A stretch of 28,881 nucleotides of DNA from Phoronis australis. Its lineage: Eukaryota; Phoronida; Phoronidae. Numbering within the stretch: the stretch's first letter is position 1; the number at the start of each line of letters is the position of its first letter. Below the pieces are notes generated by a model. The model saw only the letters and a program-made list of their open reading frames with translations. It had not been told where the DNA came from and made no database searches. A program made the position numbers and the translations under genes. Location of the stretch: assembly GCA_002633005.1 (NCBI GenBank), contig NMRA01000405.1, forward strand, positions 387,122 to 416,002, given 5' to 3'. Below, piece by piece: positions 19,894 through 28,881 of the stretch.

Positions 19894-20554
19894 GTGCCAA
19901 TAGATGTATCTTGGCGCGTTTTACTCATTTATTAATCATGACGTCGCTGAATGACTTTCCCATACGTATTACCTACACGCGAATCTGCTCTGGCTCAAGG
20001 CTGAGGGTTAAAAACACAAAGTGACGTAAGAACGTCATTTGAAATAGTGGATTGTGCGCATGCTTATGTTGTCACGGCCATTAGTTCCACGATCGGCTAC
20101 CAATGGCCCCGTTCTGTTAAACTTAGGAAAAGAGTTCGTTAACGTAAATTCACATTTTTATTATTTGCTTTCTGTTGCTTTCTCGTTACAGTATACTTCT
20201 TATGTTACGTTGAGATACTTTTTAGTTAACAGTTTGTTATTTTAAACTGTTTTTGCTGAAGAAACTAAATATTCGTCGGTTCCTCACACTCTCCCAGAAA
20301 GCTTAAATCTGTCAATCACTGAAGAGCAGAAGAGACGATTACACTTTGCCGGGAGCGACATTGTAACGTTGACAGGTCTTTGATTTGATTTGGCCGCGTT
20401 GTTTTTTTCCGTCTGTTTTTGGCTTTCAAACTTGCCGAATAAACTCTTATGAAAAAAACAGGGAAAAGCCAGCCGAGCCCACGGCCCGACTCCTTGGTCC
20501 TCCAAGTCATCGCATAAGTTCTACTTTCAGATCCAGTCGAGCTTGTGTAGACTA
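19894..20554. other. Interior of the inverted repeat; no gene recognised
   Basis: About 660 bp lie between the two C-rich/G-rich arms. Several overlapping short frames are present on both strands, none with a recognisable motif and none bounded by convincing splice sites. If the arms are element termini, this would be a non-autonomous interior. Confidence 0.4.
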
Positions 20555-20630
20555 GGTTGAGGGGGTTTTGGGTCGAGGATCGTGGGGTCGTGTGGTGTTG
20601 GGTCATGGGGTTCGAGTGAGTTTAGAACAA
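20555..20630. repeat. Right arm of a low-complexity inverted repeat
   Basis: The arm is a G-rich array (GGGTCGAGGATCGTGGGGTC type units) ending in TTTAGAACAA. It is the reverse complement of the left arm at 19801-19893, though the copies differ by several substitutions and length changes in the array. Confidence 0.6.
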
Positions 20631-21920
20631 CTCTGGAAATGTTCTCTGGTGTTACATGAATAGTCCCAAAGAAATTTGGGGGCTCTCGTATCTTCTCTGT
20701 CTCCACATTGTCCAAAATTGTGGCTATCAGGACGAGCTACATTACAAGCAGAAAGTATATTTTGATCGTGAGTGTAGCCGCAATAAAAGCATTGTTATCT
20801 TTTGGAACTTTCACCGTAGCCGACTTAGCTATTACGTGGGCTGATTATGCGCAGATTCATCGGCATTAACAAGTGTATACGCTTTATGAAACACTAAACT
20901 GTTCCTTTCTCAAAGTCTTAGTCGAGAACAAAATCACTGCGTCTCTTGGGTGTAGTTTCTTGCCCGTATCAGACTGCATAATTTAGCAAAAAATCCTCTA
21001 AGGACAAACCACATTGTTGAAATTGATACTGACATAAACAAACTCTTCACTTTGATCAAATCTTTTCCAACAGTTTTCAAGCTTCCGTTTTCATCCACAC
21101 CCAATCCTCAAATGTTAAACACTTCTAAATGTAGTCCCCGTTTGCCTGCCCATAATAGAAGTCAACATTAGCATTTCACCTCCTGGGTTAATATCGTGGG
21201 TCTGTGAACAACAAGTAACACTGTTGTTGCCAAATACATCTGTTACACAACTCCAGGTAAGGAACATACACACCCTTGCATTCTGCCTCCCGTTCATTAA
21301 CGCTAGGACCTCGCTAAAAAGCAAGACTTCACGAGATTACGTGAGATATTGCCGTGTATTTTAAATGAGAGCACGTGTCATTGACTAGGTTTTAGCTAGG
21401 TCCTAGCGTAGGTCCTAGCGTCTACTGAACGCACGCCTGGTATTAGCTTGCGAAAGTTTGCTGTGTAATTTTCCGCTTGTCTGCTTTACGGAGCTGTAGT
21501 TATCGAATGAAGTCAACTTCATCACTTCACTTTCGTTTAGTTGAATACGTTCAAAAGTAAACGGGACTCTTGAAGCGCGGTTCCATACAATGAGTTTCTT
21601 ATTGGCAAAATTAATCAAAAAACGAAAATTATACCAGTCATTCTTTATACATGTACATGTAGATGTACATGTACGTACTGACCCATGGTCTTGGCTGGAT
21701 GCCGGGAATAGTCTGACCTCTGATATTCTTTCAGGTCCAGTTTTAGAGCCACATTCGACAACCTACCAAACTACATGTTAGGAGTTTTTCAACAAGAAAA
21801 TCTGGATGTTAAAATTAGTTTACAGCACGTTACGTATAGAAGTGACATTTGTCTTCTTAGTCGGTTTGTTCAGCAATTATAAATGAAAAGTGTAGGCCCT
21901 ACTAACAAGTGTGTTTGTGT
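20631..21920. other. No gene recognised; short palindromic and tandem sequences only
   Basis: The stretch contains a 12-bp tandem duplication (AGGTCCTAGCGT) at 21398-21421 and a run of ACATGTA-type palindromes at 21649-21677. I found no exon or element with a supportable signature. Confidence 0.4.
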
Positions 21921-22320
21921 AACTTTCGAAAATTACTCGTGTATTTATTTGCATAGCCAAGTATGTGCGTGCGTGAAAATAAATTCATGTACATATTATT
22001 ACTGTTTTCTGTTGTTTATACAATAATTCATTTGTGCAATGTCTACCCGTTGTCCATATAATTTTTGTTAATTCGATTTAAGAGCAGTAAAGCTATTTTA
22101 GTATTTACCTATACCTGCAAAATAAAACTAAAAATTCAAAACAAGAAGATTACCTCATTAAAGAATCCAATCAAATATTTCGTGTTACCGACAGCGTACA
22201 TTGTACTTGTGCCAGTTGTCTCATTTTTTGAAAACTTTCTGCCATCCCACCACACCCTCAAAATGTCCCGCTTTTTGATAAACGGCGACATCGACATATT
22301 ATCAGTGCCCAACGCGACAT
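21921..22320 (+). repeat. Dispersed repeat, copy 1 (probable LINE 3' UTR)
   Basis: This copy aligns with 23380-23812 in the same orientation, with many substitutions and small indels. Shared landmarks in order are AACTTTCGAAAA, TTATTACTGTTTTC, ATAATTCATTTGTG, GTTAATTCGATTT, AGTATTTACCTA, AAAATAAAA, GACAGCGTA and ATGTC..GCTTTTT. Because copy 2 begins right after a LINE-type zinc knuckle frame, the shared part is probably the 3' UTR of that LINE and copy 1 a 5'-truncated insertion. Confidence 0.6.
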
Positions 22321-22501
22321 AGCCCTACTTTCCCGTGTGACTAAAAGAAACGCGTGGCACCCGCAGTTTCCCAACAGAAAAAAAAAAACAAAAAACGCTG
22401 CCGGGCGGTTTTGGTTGTTACGTCTTCCTTTAGACAAAAACGTCGTTAGAACGATTCTGTGTAGCGGCGAACATTTAATCTTTGCGTTTTGGCATAGACC
22501 A

Positions 22502-22582
22502 TGTTCCGATTTTATCCAGATGCCCCGCTTTTTGTACGGATGTCTTGCTTTTCAATCCAGTTGCCCTGTTTTCATTCTCGAA
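22502..22582 (+). repeat. Four degenerate ~20-bp tandem units
   Basis: Four successive units of 19-21 bp begin TGTTCCGATTTTA, TGCCCCGCTTTTT, TGTCTTGCTTTTC and TGCCCTGTTTTCA (22502, 22521, 22541, 22562). The same motif (ATGTCCCGCTTTTT and ATGTCCTGCTTTTT) occurs near the ends of both dispersed-repeat copies at about 22263 and 23772, so it may be part of that element's 3' region. Confidence 0.5.
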
Positions 22583-23018
22583 TGTTGACATCAGGTGTTC
22601 AACTTGCATTGCCTGTTTGTGATGAATATCGTCAATTTCCACAGCCCACTTCTTTTTGTGATGTAACTACAGTAAAAATGTATACCAATGTTTCCTGTAT
22701 CAGAGACACTAATTTTTATTTTTTGAAGAAATGAGTTTACTTCTCAAGTTCTGAGTACAGCACTACAACCGATGCATTGAGCTACATGAACAGTGAGTAT
22801 ATTTAATTCAACGCGTGCCCCTTTTCATCTATCAGAAAACTGTTATCCGCAACTTTCGGATAGCTAGATGGAGTAATTAGTTTATCACGCTTTTTGTAAA
22901 TGTCACTGCATTCTGAGTTTTTACTGAAAACTGTAATTGTGTCAAGCGGCACTAAAAGTCCAACTTTACTAAATTCTAAGCAACAACTGTGAGGGATCCA
23001 TCTCTAAACTATGCAGAA

Positions 23019-23058
23019 TGCAGGTGGTCTGATGCCATTTGGGATCCATCAGACGTGC
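23019..23058. repeat. 40-bp dispersed repeat with 8-bp inverted repeat, copy 2
   Basis: It matches 102-141 at 36 of 40 positions. The arms GTCTGATG and CATCAGAC are unchanged, while three of the four differences fall in the loop. It lies about 130 bp upstream of the zinc-knuckle LINE fragment. Confidence 0.6.
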
Positions 23059-23186
23059 ACAGGCCTCATGGTTGGGCTCATTGCACTTGAGCTAAAACAA
23101 GAGAGCCCCGTTATGGATCTTCGTAAAGGAAGTTTTCAAGTCAGCCTGTCTGCTTTAAGAAAACGGGCAGACTTTTCTTTTGTTGC

Positions 23187-23381
23187 TTGAAGCTGCTGTG
23201 TCCTGAGTGTGGAACTGACGTTGAAACCCCTAAACATCTGGTAGAGTCTTGCCCACCTTTTTGTAGGCTACGGAGCAGCCTACTAGATGGCACCTATTAT
23301 AATACGCTGATGCAAGAATTTTTTCAAAAAGACACTTTTGTATGTTACTTTACGGAAAGAAGTTACATTTGGCCTAAATAA
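23187..23381 (+). pseudogene. C-terminal zinc-knuckle fragment of a LINE ORF2
   Basis: The frame reads LLCPECGTDVETPKHLVESC, a C-x2-C-x8-H-x4-C zinc knuckle of the kind found at the C-terminus of Jockey, I and Tx1-type ORF2 proteins, where it follows the RT. About 60 codons are open, and the stop at 23379-23381 meets the start of the repeat shared with 21921-22320. The frame at 23338-23529 carries FGLNNFRKIAYNCL, which may be the true continuation after a frameshift. The catalytic domains are missing, so this is a 5'-truncated or decayed remnant. It does not closely resemble the zinc knuckle at 3665-3718. Confidence 0.6.
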
Positions 23382-23812
23382 CTTTCGAAAAATTGCTTAT
23401 AATTGCTTAGCTAAGTGCGTGTGCGCGCGTTTGTGCATTCGTGTGTGTATGTGTGTGTTAGTTTTCGTGCGTGTGTATGCGTGTGTTATTACTGTTTTCA
23501 ATTGTTTCTATAATAATTCATTTGTGTAACGTTTGCCTGTTCACCAGATGCCGTTTCTTTTTGGTTAATTCGATTTCTGAGAAGTAGGTCGACTATAGTA
23601 TTTACCTAATACCCGTAAAATAAAATTATATAACATGAAAATTTCACCTCCTAAAAGAACCCAATCCAGTACTTCGTATTGCAGACAGCGTATAGTGTAT
23701 TTGCCAATTGCCCCGCTCTTGGCGGACTGTCTCACTTATTGAATTTTTTCACCAACCCGCCAAGCCATCTGAATGTCCTGCTTTTTAACACACTGTCAAA
23801 GTGACATTTTAT
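23380..23812 (+). repeat. Dispersed repeat, copy 2 (probable LINE 3' UTR)
   Basis: This is the second copy of the repeat at 21921-22320. It contains a GT-rich stretch at about 23417-23487 that has expanded relative to copy 1, and it follows the zinc-knuckle fragment directly. The end is approximate. Confidence 0.6.
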
Positions 23813-24330
23813 GATATATTATTGTAATTTCCGACACCACATAGCTTATTACAGATGTCTGGCCAATATTATGAGTCACCACTCGTAAGCAAATCAAAGC
23901 TGTCCTTACTCGTTGCCTTATCTCGCACTACCTCAATGGACTAGTTTTCAGTTCGCAATGCAACAATATAATTGTCATAAATTCGACTTGTAATGACCCC
24001 TTTCAATTTTAAACCATGCCCGAAGTACTATTTAACAAATTATTGTTAGGTACAACGAGGTTTTTTTCTCTGAAGTGGATCGTAAACACCTCAGGTGAGT
24101 TTTCCGCACATAGCTACTCTGGTTTAGAGCTGAATTTTAGCTCCCATACTATGGGACGGGCCAGTCATGGGCCAATTCCTGTTGTACATGTACGCACTAC
24201 TTAGAAATTGGAATCAAACTGTTATATACAGAGAAAACGTATATTAGTGTACTGGTGTGAATATTATCAGTGATTTAACCAAAAACTCTGAATTAGCTAG
24301 AACCACTAATGATAGTCTATGATGATAAAC
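23813..24330. other. No gene recognised
   Basis: A plus-strand frame at 24016-24204 has no recognisable motif. A short palindrome, TCCCATACTATGGGA, lies at about 24143-24157. Confidence 0.35.
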
Positions 24331-24358
24331 TGATATCAAAAGGTCAAAATTGGCAATT

Positions 24359-24620
24359 TTTGGCCACCCCATGTTAAATACATGTACAAAATTTTGTCTA
24401 ATTTTCTTCAAACTCCTACTTTTCAATCTTGATTATACTGACATCTGTTGGGTCTATCGGCAACTAACCGCACATGAAAGGCTTGGTCGAAAATTATCTC
24501 ACATGCACTTTCGGGTTTTTAGCGGCGATTCCACTGATCGAAGCAACAAAATAAGCAAAAACTTTGGCCATACCATGTTAAATATAATTTTTTTTTCCAA
24601 TTTTGCTGAAACTTGGCCAC
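24359..24620. repeat. Short diverged direct repeat, about 205 bp apart
   Basis: TTGGCCACCCCATGTTAAAT near 24360 recurs as TTGGCCATACCATGTTAAAT near 24564, each followed by an AT-rich tract and a similar CAATTTTGCTGAAA / TAATTTTCTTCAAA segment. It may be two copies of a small unit. The boundaries are unclear. Confidence 0.4.
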
Positions 24621-24787
24621 GTTTTTAACAAAAAAAATTTATGTTATGTGCTATCGGGCAAATGTGATTGATTCATAAAATAAGACCCTCACGCTGTGTT
24701 TTCTGCGAATCCCATGTATCCTGAAGGGGGCTAACTGAGTGATTTTTGCGCATGCGCAGTTCACGGTTTCAATATTGCTGCAAATCA

Positions 24788-25050
24788 TCTGTTTTTTGAC
24801 ATCTGCTCCTATTTCAAACAAACCACCCTAAGGATGATTGTGGAAATTGGCATGTATCTTCCTAATGTAGTGAACTGACGCTACCTCTTGTGTTAGGTTT
24901 GATTCGTGGTATTTTCCATCACCTAGTGGCCCTTTTCACTGTTTTCGAGTTTTGTTATTTGACGTCTGCACCTCTGGCAACCAAACCACTCAGAGGATGG
25001 TTGTGGAAAATGGTATGTATGTTTCTAATGTAAAGAGGAAGTCTGACGTT
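24788..25050. repeat. Diverged tandem repeat, period about 163 bp
   Basis: The block at about 24788-24884 (GTTTTTTGACATCTGCTCC ... GGATGATTGTGGAAATTGG) recurs at about 24953-25048 (GTTATTTGACGTCTGCACC ... GGATGGTTGTGGAAAATGG). CCTAGTGGC-type words occur between the units and after them, near 24922 and 25124, suggesting a third decayed unit up to about 25260. This looks like satellite-like or short-element sequence rather than a gene. Confidence 0.55.
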
Positions 25051-25260
25051 GATTTTCCGATGATTTCATGTACTGTGGCGCCTCTTAGTCGCAGTCACGT
25101 TTTTTGCACCTACAGCGCCTCCTAGTGGCAGTTTCATTTTTTGTTTTCCTCGGTTTGAAGTTCCTTGACAGAGTTTTATGAAATTTGGGAGATAGCTTTG
25201 ATGACACATATCAGTTTTGGATGGATTCGACGCGTTTCGCGTCATATAGTGGCCATTTTT

Positions 25261-25756
25261 ATGTTCCAAAATAAACACCCCTTGAAGTACACTGTTTGCG
25301 GTGCATTCGTGGGAGCATTTAAATGCTTCGCGTTGCTTTTGTTTGAGTAGTTTTTATTTAAAATTAAAGGACAATGCCACCCGATTTAATTAGTCTTTTT
25401 TGCCGTCTCAATCGGTCTATATCCATATCACCTCGCATACGGTCGACATTACCTTGCCAAGAGGTCTCGCGTTAACCTGTGAGGAAGGTGAAAAAAGACA
25501 CTAGCGACGTCAGTGGTTCATATGCATAGTGAATGCCGCTACGTTGCGGTGCATCGTTCCCGCTTGTCCGAGCGAAGCAGCTGCGAGGAAAGCGGGTATA
25601 TCGTTTTTTTTTACTCCGTCGAGAGTCCGAAATGCTTAGGAAGTGGCTCATGGTAGTAAAGAATGAAATGTACGCTGTAAATAGCAAGTATGAGAACGTG
25701 AAACATCTCCGTGTCTGTGTCCTGCAGTCGACAGTGCCTGACGAATGCCGGCTTAC
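25261..25756. other. No gene recognised; intron side of the minus-strand exon at 25757-25925
   Basis: If the exon at 25757-25925 is real, the minus-strand intron runs through this stretch. I looked for a downstream exon with the cysteine-rich WC.CG.C signature expected of P2X7-C-like proteins and did not find one. Confidence 0.35.
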
Positions 25757-25925
25757 CAAATAAATCCATACGTTCCGTTGTCTGAGCTTGTTCACGGCGC
25801 CTCTCTAGTATTTCTTCATCACTGTATTCCTGTTCGAATTGATAGCCTGTAAAACTTATCGATCCATATGCGAAGTCGGACTGATGAGCTCTAGGTTGTC
25901 CTGAGTCGGGATTGGGAGTTGCCAT
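25757..25925 (-). CDS. Candidate first coding exon resembling P2X7 C-terminal-like proteins
   Basis: The minus-strand ATG at 25925 opens a 56-codon frame with MATPNPDSGQPRAHQ and then GYQFEQEYSDEEILERRRE, ending at a good donor (TTTG|GTAAGC after base 25757, phase 1). An aromatic-FEPE-acidic-EEI pattern like this precedes the cysteine-rich region of the P2X7 C-terminal-like family (P2RX7_C), which is numerous in invertebrate genomes and often stands alone without the ion channel. Another in-frame ATG lies upstream at 25973. The cysteine-rich part (WC.CG.C..M) that would settle the assignment was not found downstream. The match rests on one short segment, so the family call is tentative, while the exon-like organisation is fairly good. 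Confidence 0.42.
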
Positions 25926-27752
25926 GTTGGCCCTTATTACTGCGCGCTCTGTTTCAAAATGAATTATTCTCACCCTAACAACTGAAACAAAGTCTGTCTC
26001 ATTAGATGCAATTTGTAATGCCTTTGGAGTGTTCGTGAGTGCAAATGATTTGAGAAGACAGCAATGAATAAATCATTGCGTTACCGGCTTTACAGTAGGT
26101 GCAATAAAACTAATTGACGGGACACCGAGGCCGTGTGAGCTCATGCTAATTTAGTGTTAGCTGGCAGAAACTGTTGTGAAACAACTCGATTTCCATCCCA
26201 CAGCCAGGTGTTAGGGTAATCTTTATTTACGTTTACATTACTCAAATAATGATTGTCAATGTACAACTTTTGCCCTGACTGTGCTGTGGCCAAAGCGGAG
26301 CCCGAGTGAATTCGCGGCCCCGACGAGTAAGTAGATTTGCAGTTTCGTGGCTAATTCACCAACATAATCACGTGCACATTACTTTGGCTCACTAGTATAG
26401 TATTTTCTTGACTCGAAGTTTAGTTTCCACAAAAGTTTGGCTGGTTTATGTTCGTGATGTCTGATCAGTTTCCGAGCCACTGGCCCGGATAACTCAAGTC
26501 AATCCTGCCGGCCGCGACGGGCCTGATCGGGCTCCGAGCCACTGGCCAAGATAACAAGTGTTTTGTGTTTAGAACTCAAAAATCACAAGTCTAATCAACA
26601 CAGATTTAGGTCCCCCTGTCTGTATCTCACGGAAAATACTTCAAAATTATCTCCGAACAGACCCCAAACTCCTGCTACGGATCTTATTAGCCTGCCGAAC
26701 TTTGTAGGCTACAGTGTGTCCAAGTACCAATAAATCCGTAAGAGCGAAATAAAACAACACGTTTTTATAAGAACTCGGTGTACTTTTAAGGGTTTTACAT
26801 CGAAGTTTGATGATTTATTGGTGTTAAACGATGACTTCAAGCGATAAGCTGACACCAATAACCTGTATTGTGAACTGCTGAACAGACTGCGTGTGAAACC
26901 GATGACGTGATTGGATAATTTCAACACCTCCGTCTGCCGTCAGGTGTCAGGTAACGCAACCGTACGTGTCGTTATGGAGTAGAACTACTCGATCTAAATT
27001 GATACAAATTAGGTTGTTTTTGGGTGGCATGCTCCTTTAAGTATTTCACCTGGATAAATGAGAGTACATTGTGTATGAGAGAAAAATACATGTAGCCATT
27101 AAAGGGTGGGTGCATTCTAGTTTGGCATATTGATTGTGCTTTGATACCGTCATTAACAGATTGATGAGGCGACCTAGTCAAAATGTTTTCACATTTCAAG
27201 TTACGAATCGCTATGGTTCAAAAACTGAAGTTACAGCTCTATTGTTGTAATCTATTAATTTGTGGTTCACATGGAAACTGCGTTAGTGGCGTTGTTGTGT
27301 CATATGGAGTGCACACGCACAGACTTTTGGTTTTAGAAAAACTCACGATTAAAATGATCATCACGAATAGAAGGGCCGAAAGGTTGCAGGCCAGTTATTT
27401 ACTATTGAAAACAAAATCTATTTTATTACTGGGAGCGGAATGCTCAACATTCAGATAAATTAGTGTTCCCGTGCTCCGTTGCACGAAACAGTCCCAACTC
27501 AACTACATTTAATCGCATGTTTGAACTTGTGAAAATACAGATTGCCCTTTCTCGAGCTGTTTTATTTTCATTATGAAGTTTATTTTTGACTTTGATACAC
27601 ACTGATCTATCTGACTTCCTGAAGTAATATAGACGGGTGCTTCCATGTGAGATGCCCGCTTACCGTTTGCCTTATTTGTAAGTGACCTACAATGTAGCTA
27701 CAGTTGTATGTTAACCGATATCTGAAGTAACGTTGACTATTACACATGTATT
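25926..27752. other. No gene recognised
   Basis: On the minus strand this would be promoter or 5' sequence of the 25757-25925 exon. It contains a 33-bp duplication (26461-26493 and 26523-26555) but no exon that I can support. Frames at 26709-26927 and 26972-27199 (minus) and 27183-27458 (plus) have no recognisable motifs. Confidence 0.4.
26461..26555. repeat. Short tandem duplication, 33-bp units 62 bp apart
   Basis: CTGATCAGTTTCCGAGCCAC at 26461 recurs as CTGATCGGGCTCCGAGCCAC at 26523. Both continue TGGCC..GATAAC, matching 28 of 33 positions. Function is unknown. Confidence 0.6.
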
Positions 27753-28019
27753 TAAGACTAGACAGATATTCAAAATAAAGGACTTGCATATTGTTGCTAT
27801 AATTAAATTTTTCTACAAATATGTTCATAATTACTTGCCTTCATTTTTAACACGTTCAATTTAATAAACCGTGGGTATGTTCATGAACATTACACTAGTA
27901 AACGACATCTTCTACAAACTCCTCGTTGTACTAAATCATTTGCTAAAGATTCAGTTCGCAATGCTTTACCTCATAATTTGTATCAATTGTATTTTTGTCT
28001 TAACGCGAATAAAGTGTCT

Positions 28020-28059
<40 letters not shown>

Positions 28060-28062
28060 ACT
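27753..28062 (+). mobile_element. 5'-truncated, internally deleted copy of the CR1/Jockey-type LINE
   Basis: Bases 27753-27980 align closely with 16609-16836 of the larger LINE, covering the ORF2 C-terminus (KIKDLY, FYKYVHNYLPSFLTR). The alignment then jumps to about 17128 of the larger copy (TGTATCAA.TGTATTTT) and runs to the trinucleotide tail, so about 290 bp, including the 3' hairpin, is missing. The tail (ACT)5(GCT)8ACT has the same order and the same number of GCT units. The same frame break in front of LITRG/LINRG is present here too. Confidence 0.85.
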
Positions 28063-28640
28063 ATGTATATTTTTAAGCTTGTTATAATTTTTTGGTCTTT
28101 GTTGTTCCTCATTGTTATACAGTGACATGACACTCTGCCGGAGAGAGTGTGGTCACTTGAACCAAGAAGAAGAACTCTACGTTAAATTTCCAATAATAAT
28201 GAAAATTAATCGGGAGTTTCCACCCCTATGCGCCCCAAATTCAAGGACTAAATCCCTGCTTGTTTTCATTCAGGTGTTGGACAAACTTTTATGAAATGGC
28301 GCTGAGTCAAATAGGAGCCCGTAATAGATACAAGCCAATAAAAAGACATAACATTTGTGAATAAACAAAAACACAGTCACGTGGAAGATTTAAGGAACTT
28401 TGTTGATTTCCTATTTGGGACTGTTCCATGCAACTGAGAACTGAAAGCTTCGCATGCCGTATAAACATGCTGTATTAGACGTACATGTGTTGACAGTAAT
28501 TTCTCAGACCTGCAGTATAGAGCCCCTGTGTGATATTTACGTTTACGATTTGTGTCGTCAATTAAATGAAACATGTATGGAGACGTCACATGACTTAAAG
28601 TTACAGAACATTATGATAAGACTCGACAAATATTAAAACT
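28063..28640. other. No gene recognised
   Basis: This is the flank between the truncated LINE copy and the terminal microsatellite. Short frames on both strands have no recognisable motif. Confidence 0.35.
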
Positions 28641-28724
28641 ACAACATTTATCACCAATAATCTCAACATCCTTGTCATCCTTCTCATCATTGTCATTCAT
28701 GATCATTCTTCCCGTCCACCACTG

Positions 28725-28881
28725 CACTGCCGCGGCTACTGACACTACCACTGGTACAACTGCTGGTGGTGTCACCGTCACCACCACCACCACCACCATC
28801 ACCACCGCCACTACTGTTGTTGTTACTTTTACTTCTGCTACCACTACTACTACCACTACCACTGCCCCTACCACCACTACC
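28725..28881. repeat. Trinucleotide microsatellite (CAC/CTA/CCA type), cut by the window edge
   Basis: An imperfect trinucleotide array dominated by ACC/CCA and ACT/CTA units runs to the end of the window. The antisense frame reads as a valine-rich string, which is a shadow and not a protein. Confidence 0.9.

Noticed and set aside
23417-23487. Cysteine/valine-rich frame that looks like a membrane peptide.
   Set aside because: It is the translation of a GT-rich simple repeat inside the LINE-tail repeat.
28611-28877. Valine-rich minus-strand frame at the right edge.
   Set aside because: It is the translation of a trinucleotide microsatellite with no other protein character.

Overview
The window looks like nuclear DNA of an invertebrate animal, probably marine. 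Coding sequence sits in short exons bounded by GT/AG splice signals, AT-rich non-coding DNA fills most of the space, and remains of at least five kinds of retroelement are recognisable by protein motif: a Ty3/gypsy LTR element, a Tx1/L1-like LINE, a Jockey/CR1-type LINE, a restriction-endonuclease (R2-superfamily) LINE and a further zinc-knuckle LINE tail. Frequent TACATGTA-type palindromes and trinucleotide microsatellites fit a mollusc, brachiopod, hemichordate, cephalochordate or cnidarian, but I cannot choose among these. There is no sign of prokaryotic organisation.

Layout. (1) 1-6.3 kb: a minus-strand host gene encoding a NIDO (nidogen-type extracellular) domain. Two consecutive exons (6155-6306, then 189-485) join in phase 0. 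The intron between them holds a badly decayed gypsy pol on the minus strand (about 1157-4900), which is itself interrupted by a 5'-truncated Tx1/L1-like LINE (2878-4254) with a 14-bp imperfect target-site duplication. (2) 6.3-10.9 kb: no recognisable gene, apart from a small minus-strand LINE 3'-end hairpin near 6.95 kb. (3) 10.9-19.2 kb: a second nest. A minus-strand R2-superfamily LINE (RT, CCHC, restriction-like endonuclease) is split at 12500/17220 by an apparently full-length plus-strand CR1/Jockey-type LINE with ORF1, ORF2 (AP endonuclease and RT), a 3' hairpin and a compound ACT/GCT tail. (4) 19.3-25.7 kb: a possible plus-strand exon, a low-complexity inverted repeat, a diverged repeat pair that looks like a LINE 3' end, and tandem-like repeats. 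(5) 25.7-28.9 kb: a probable first coding exon (minus strand) resembling P2X7-C-terminal-like proteins, a second truncated copy of the CR1/Jockey-type LINE, and a trinucleotide repeat at the edge.

The only confident host gene is the NIDO gene. Everything else well supported is mobile-element sequence. The points most worth a second look are the two nested insertions, the 3' hairpin shared by two related LINE ends with a paired base change in its stem, the identical (GCT)8 block in the tails of two copies of one LINE, and two small unplaced exons. Boundaries of decayed elements are approximate because they were read by eye from frame-shifted translations.
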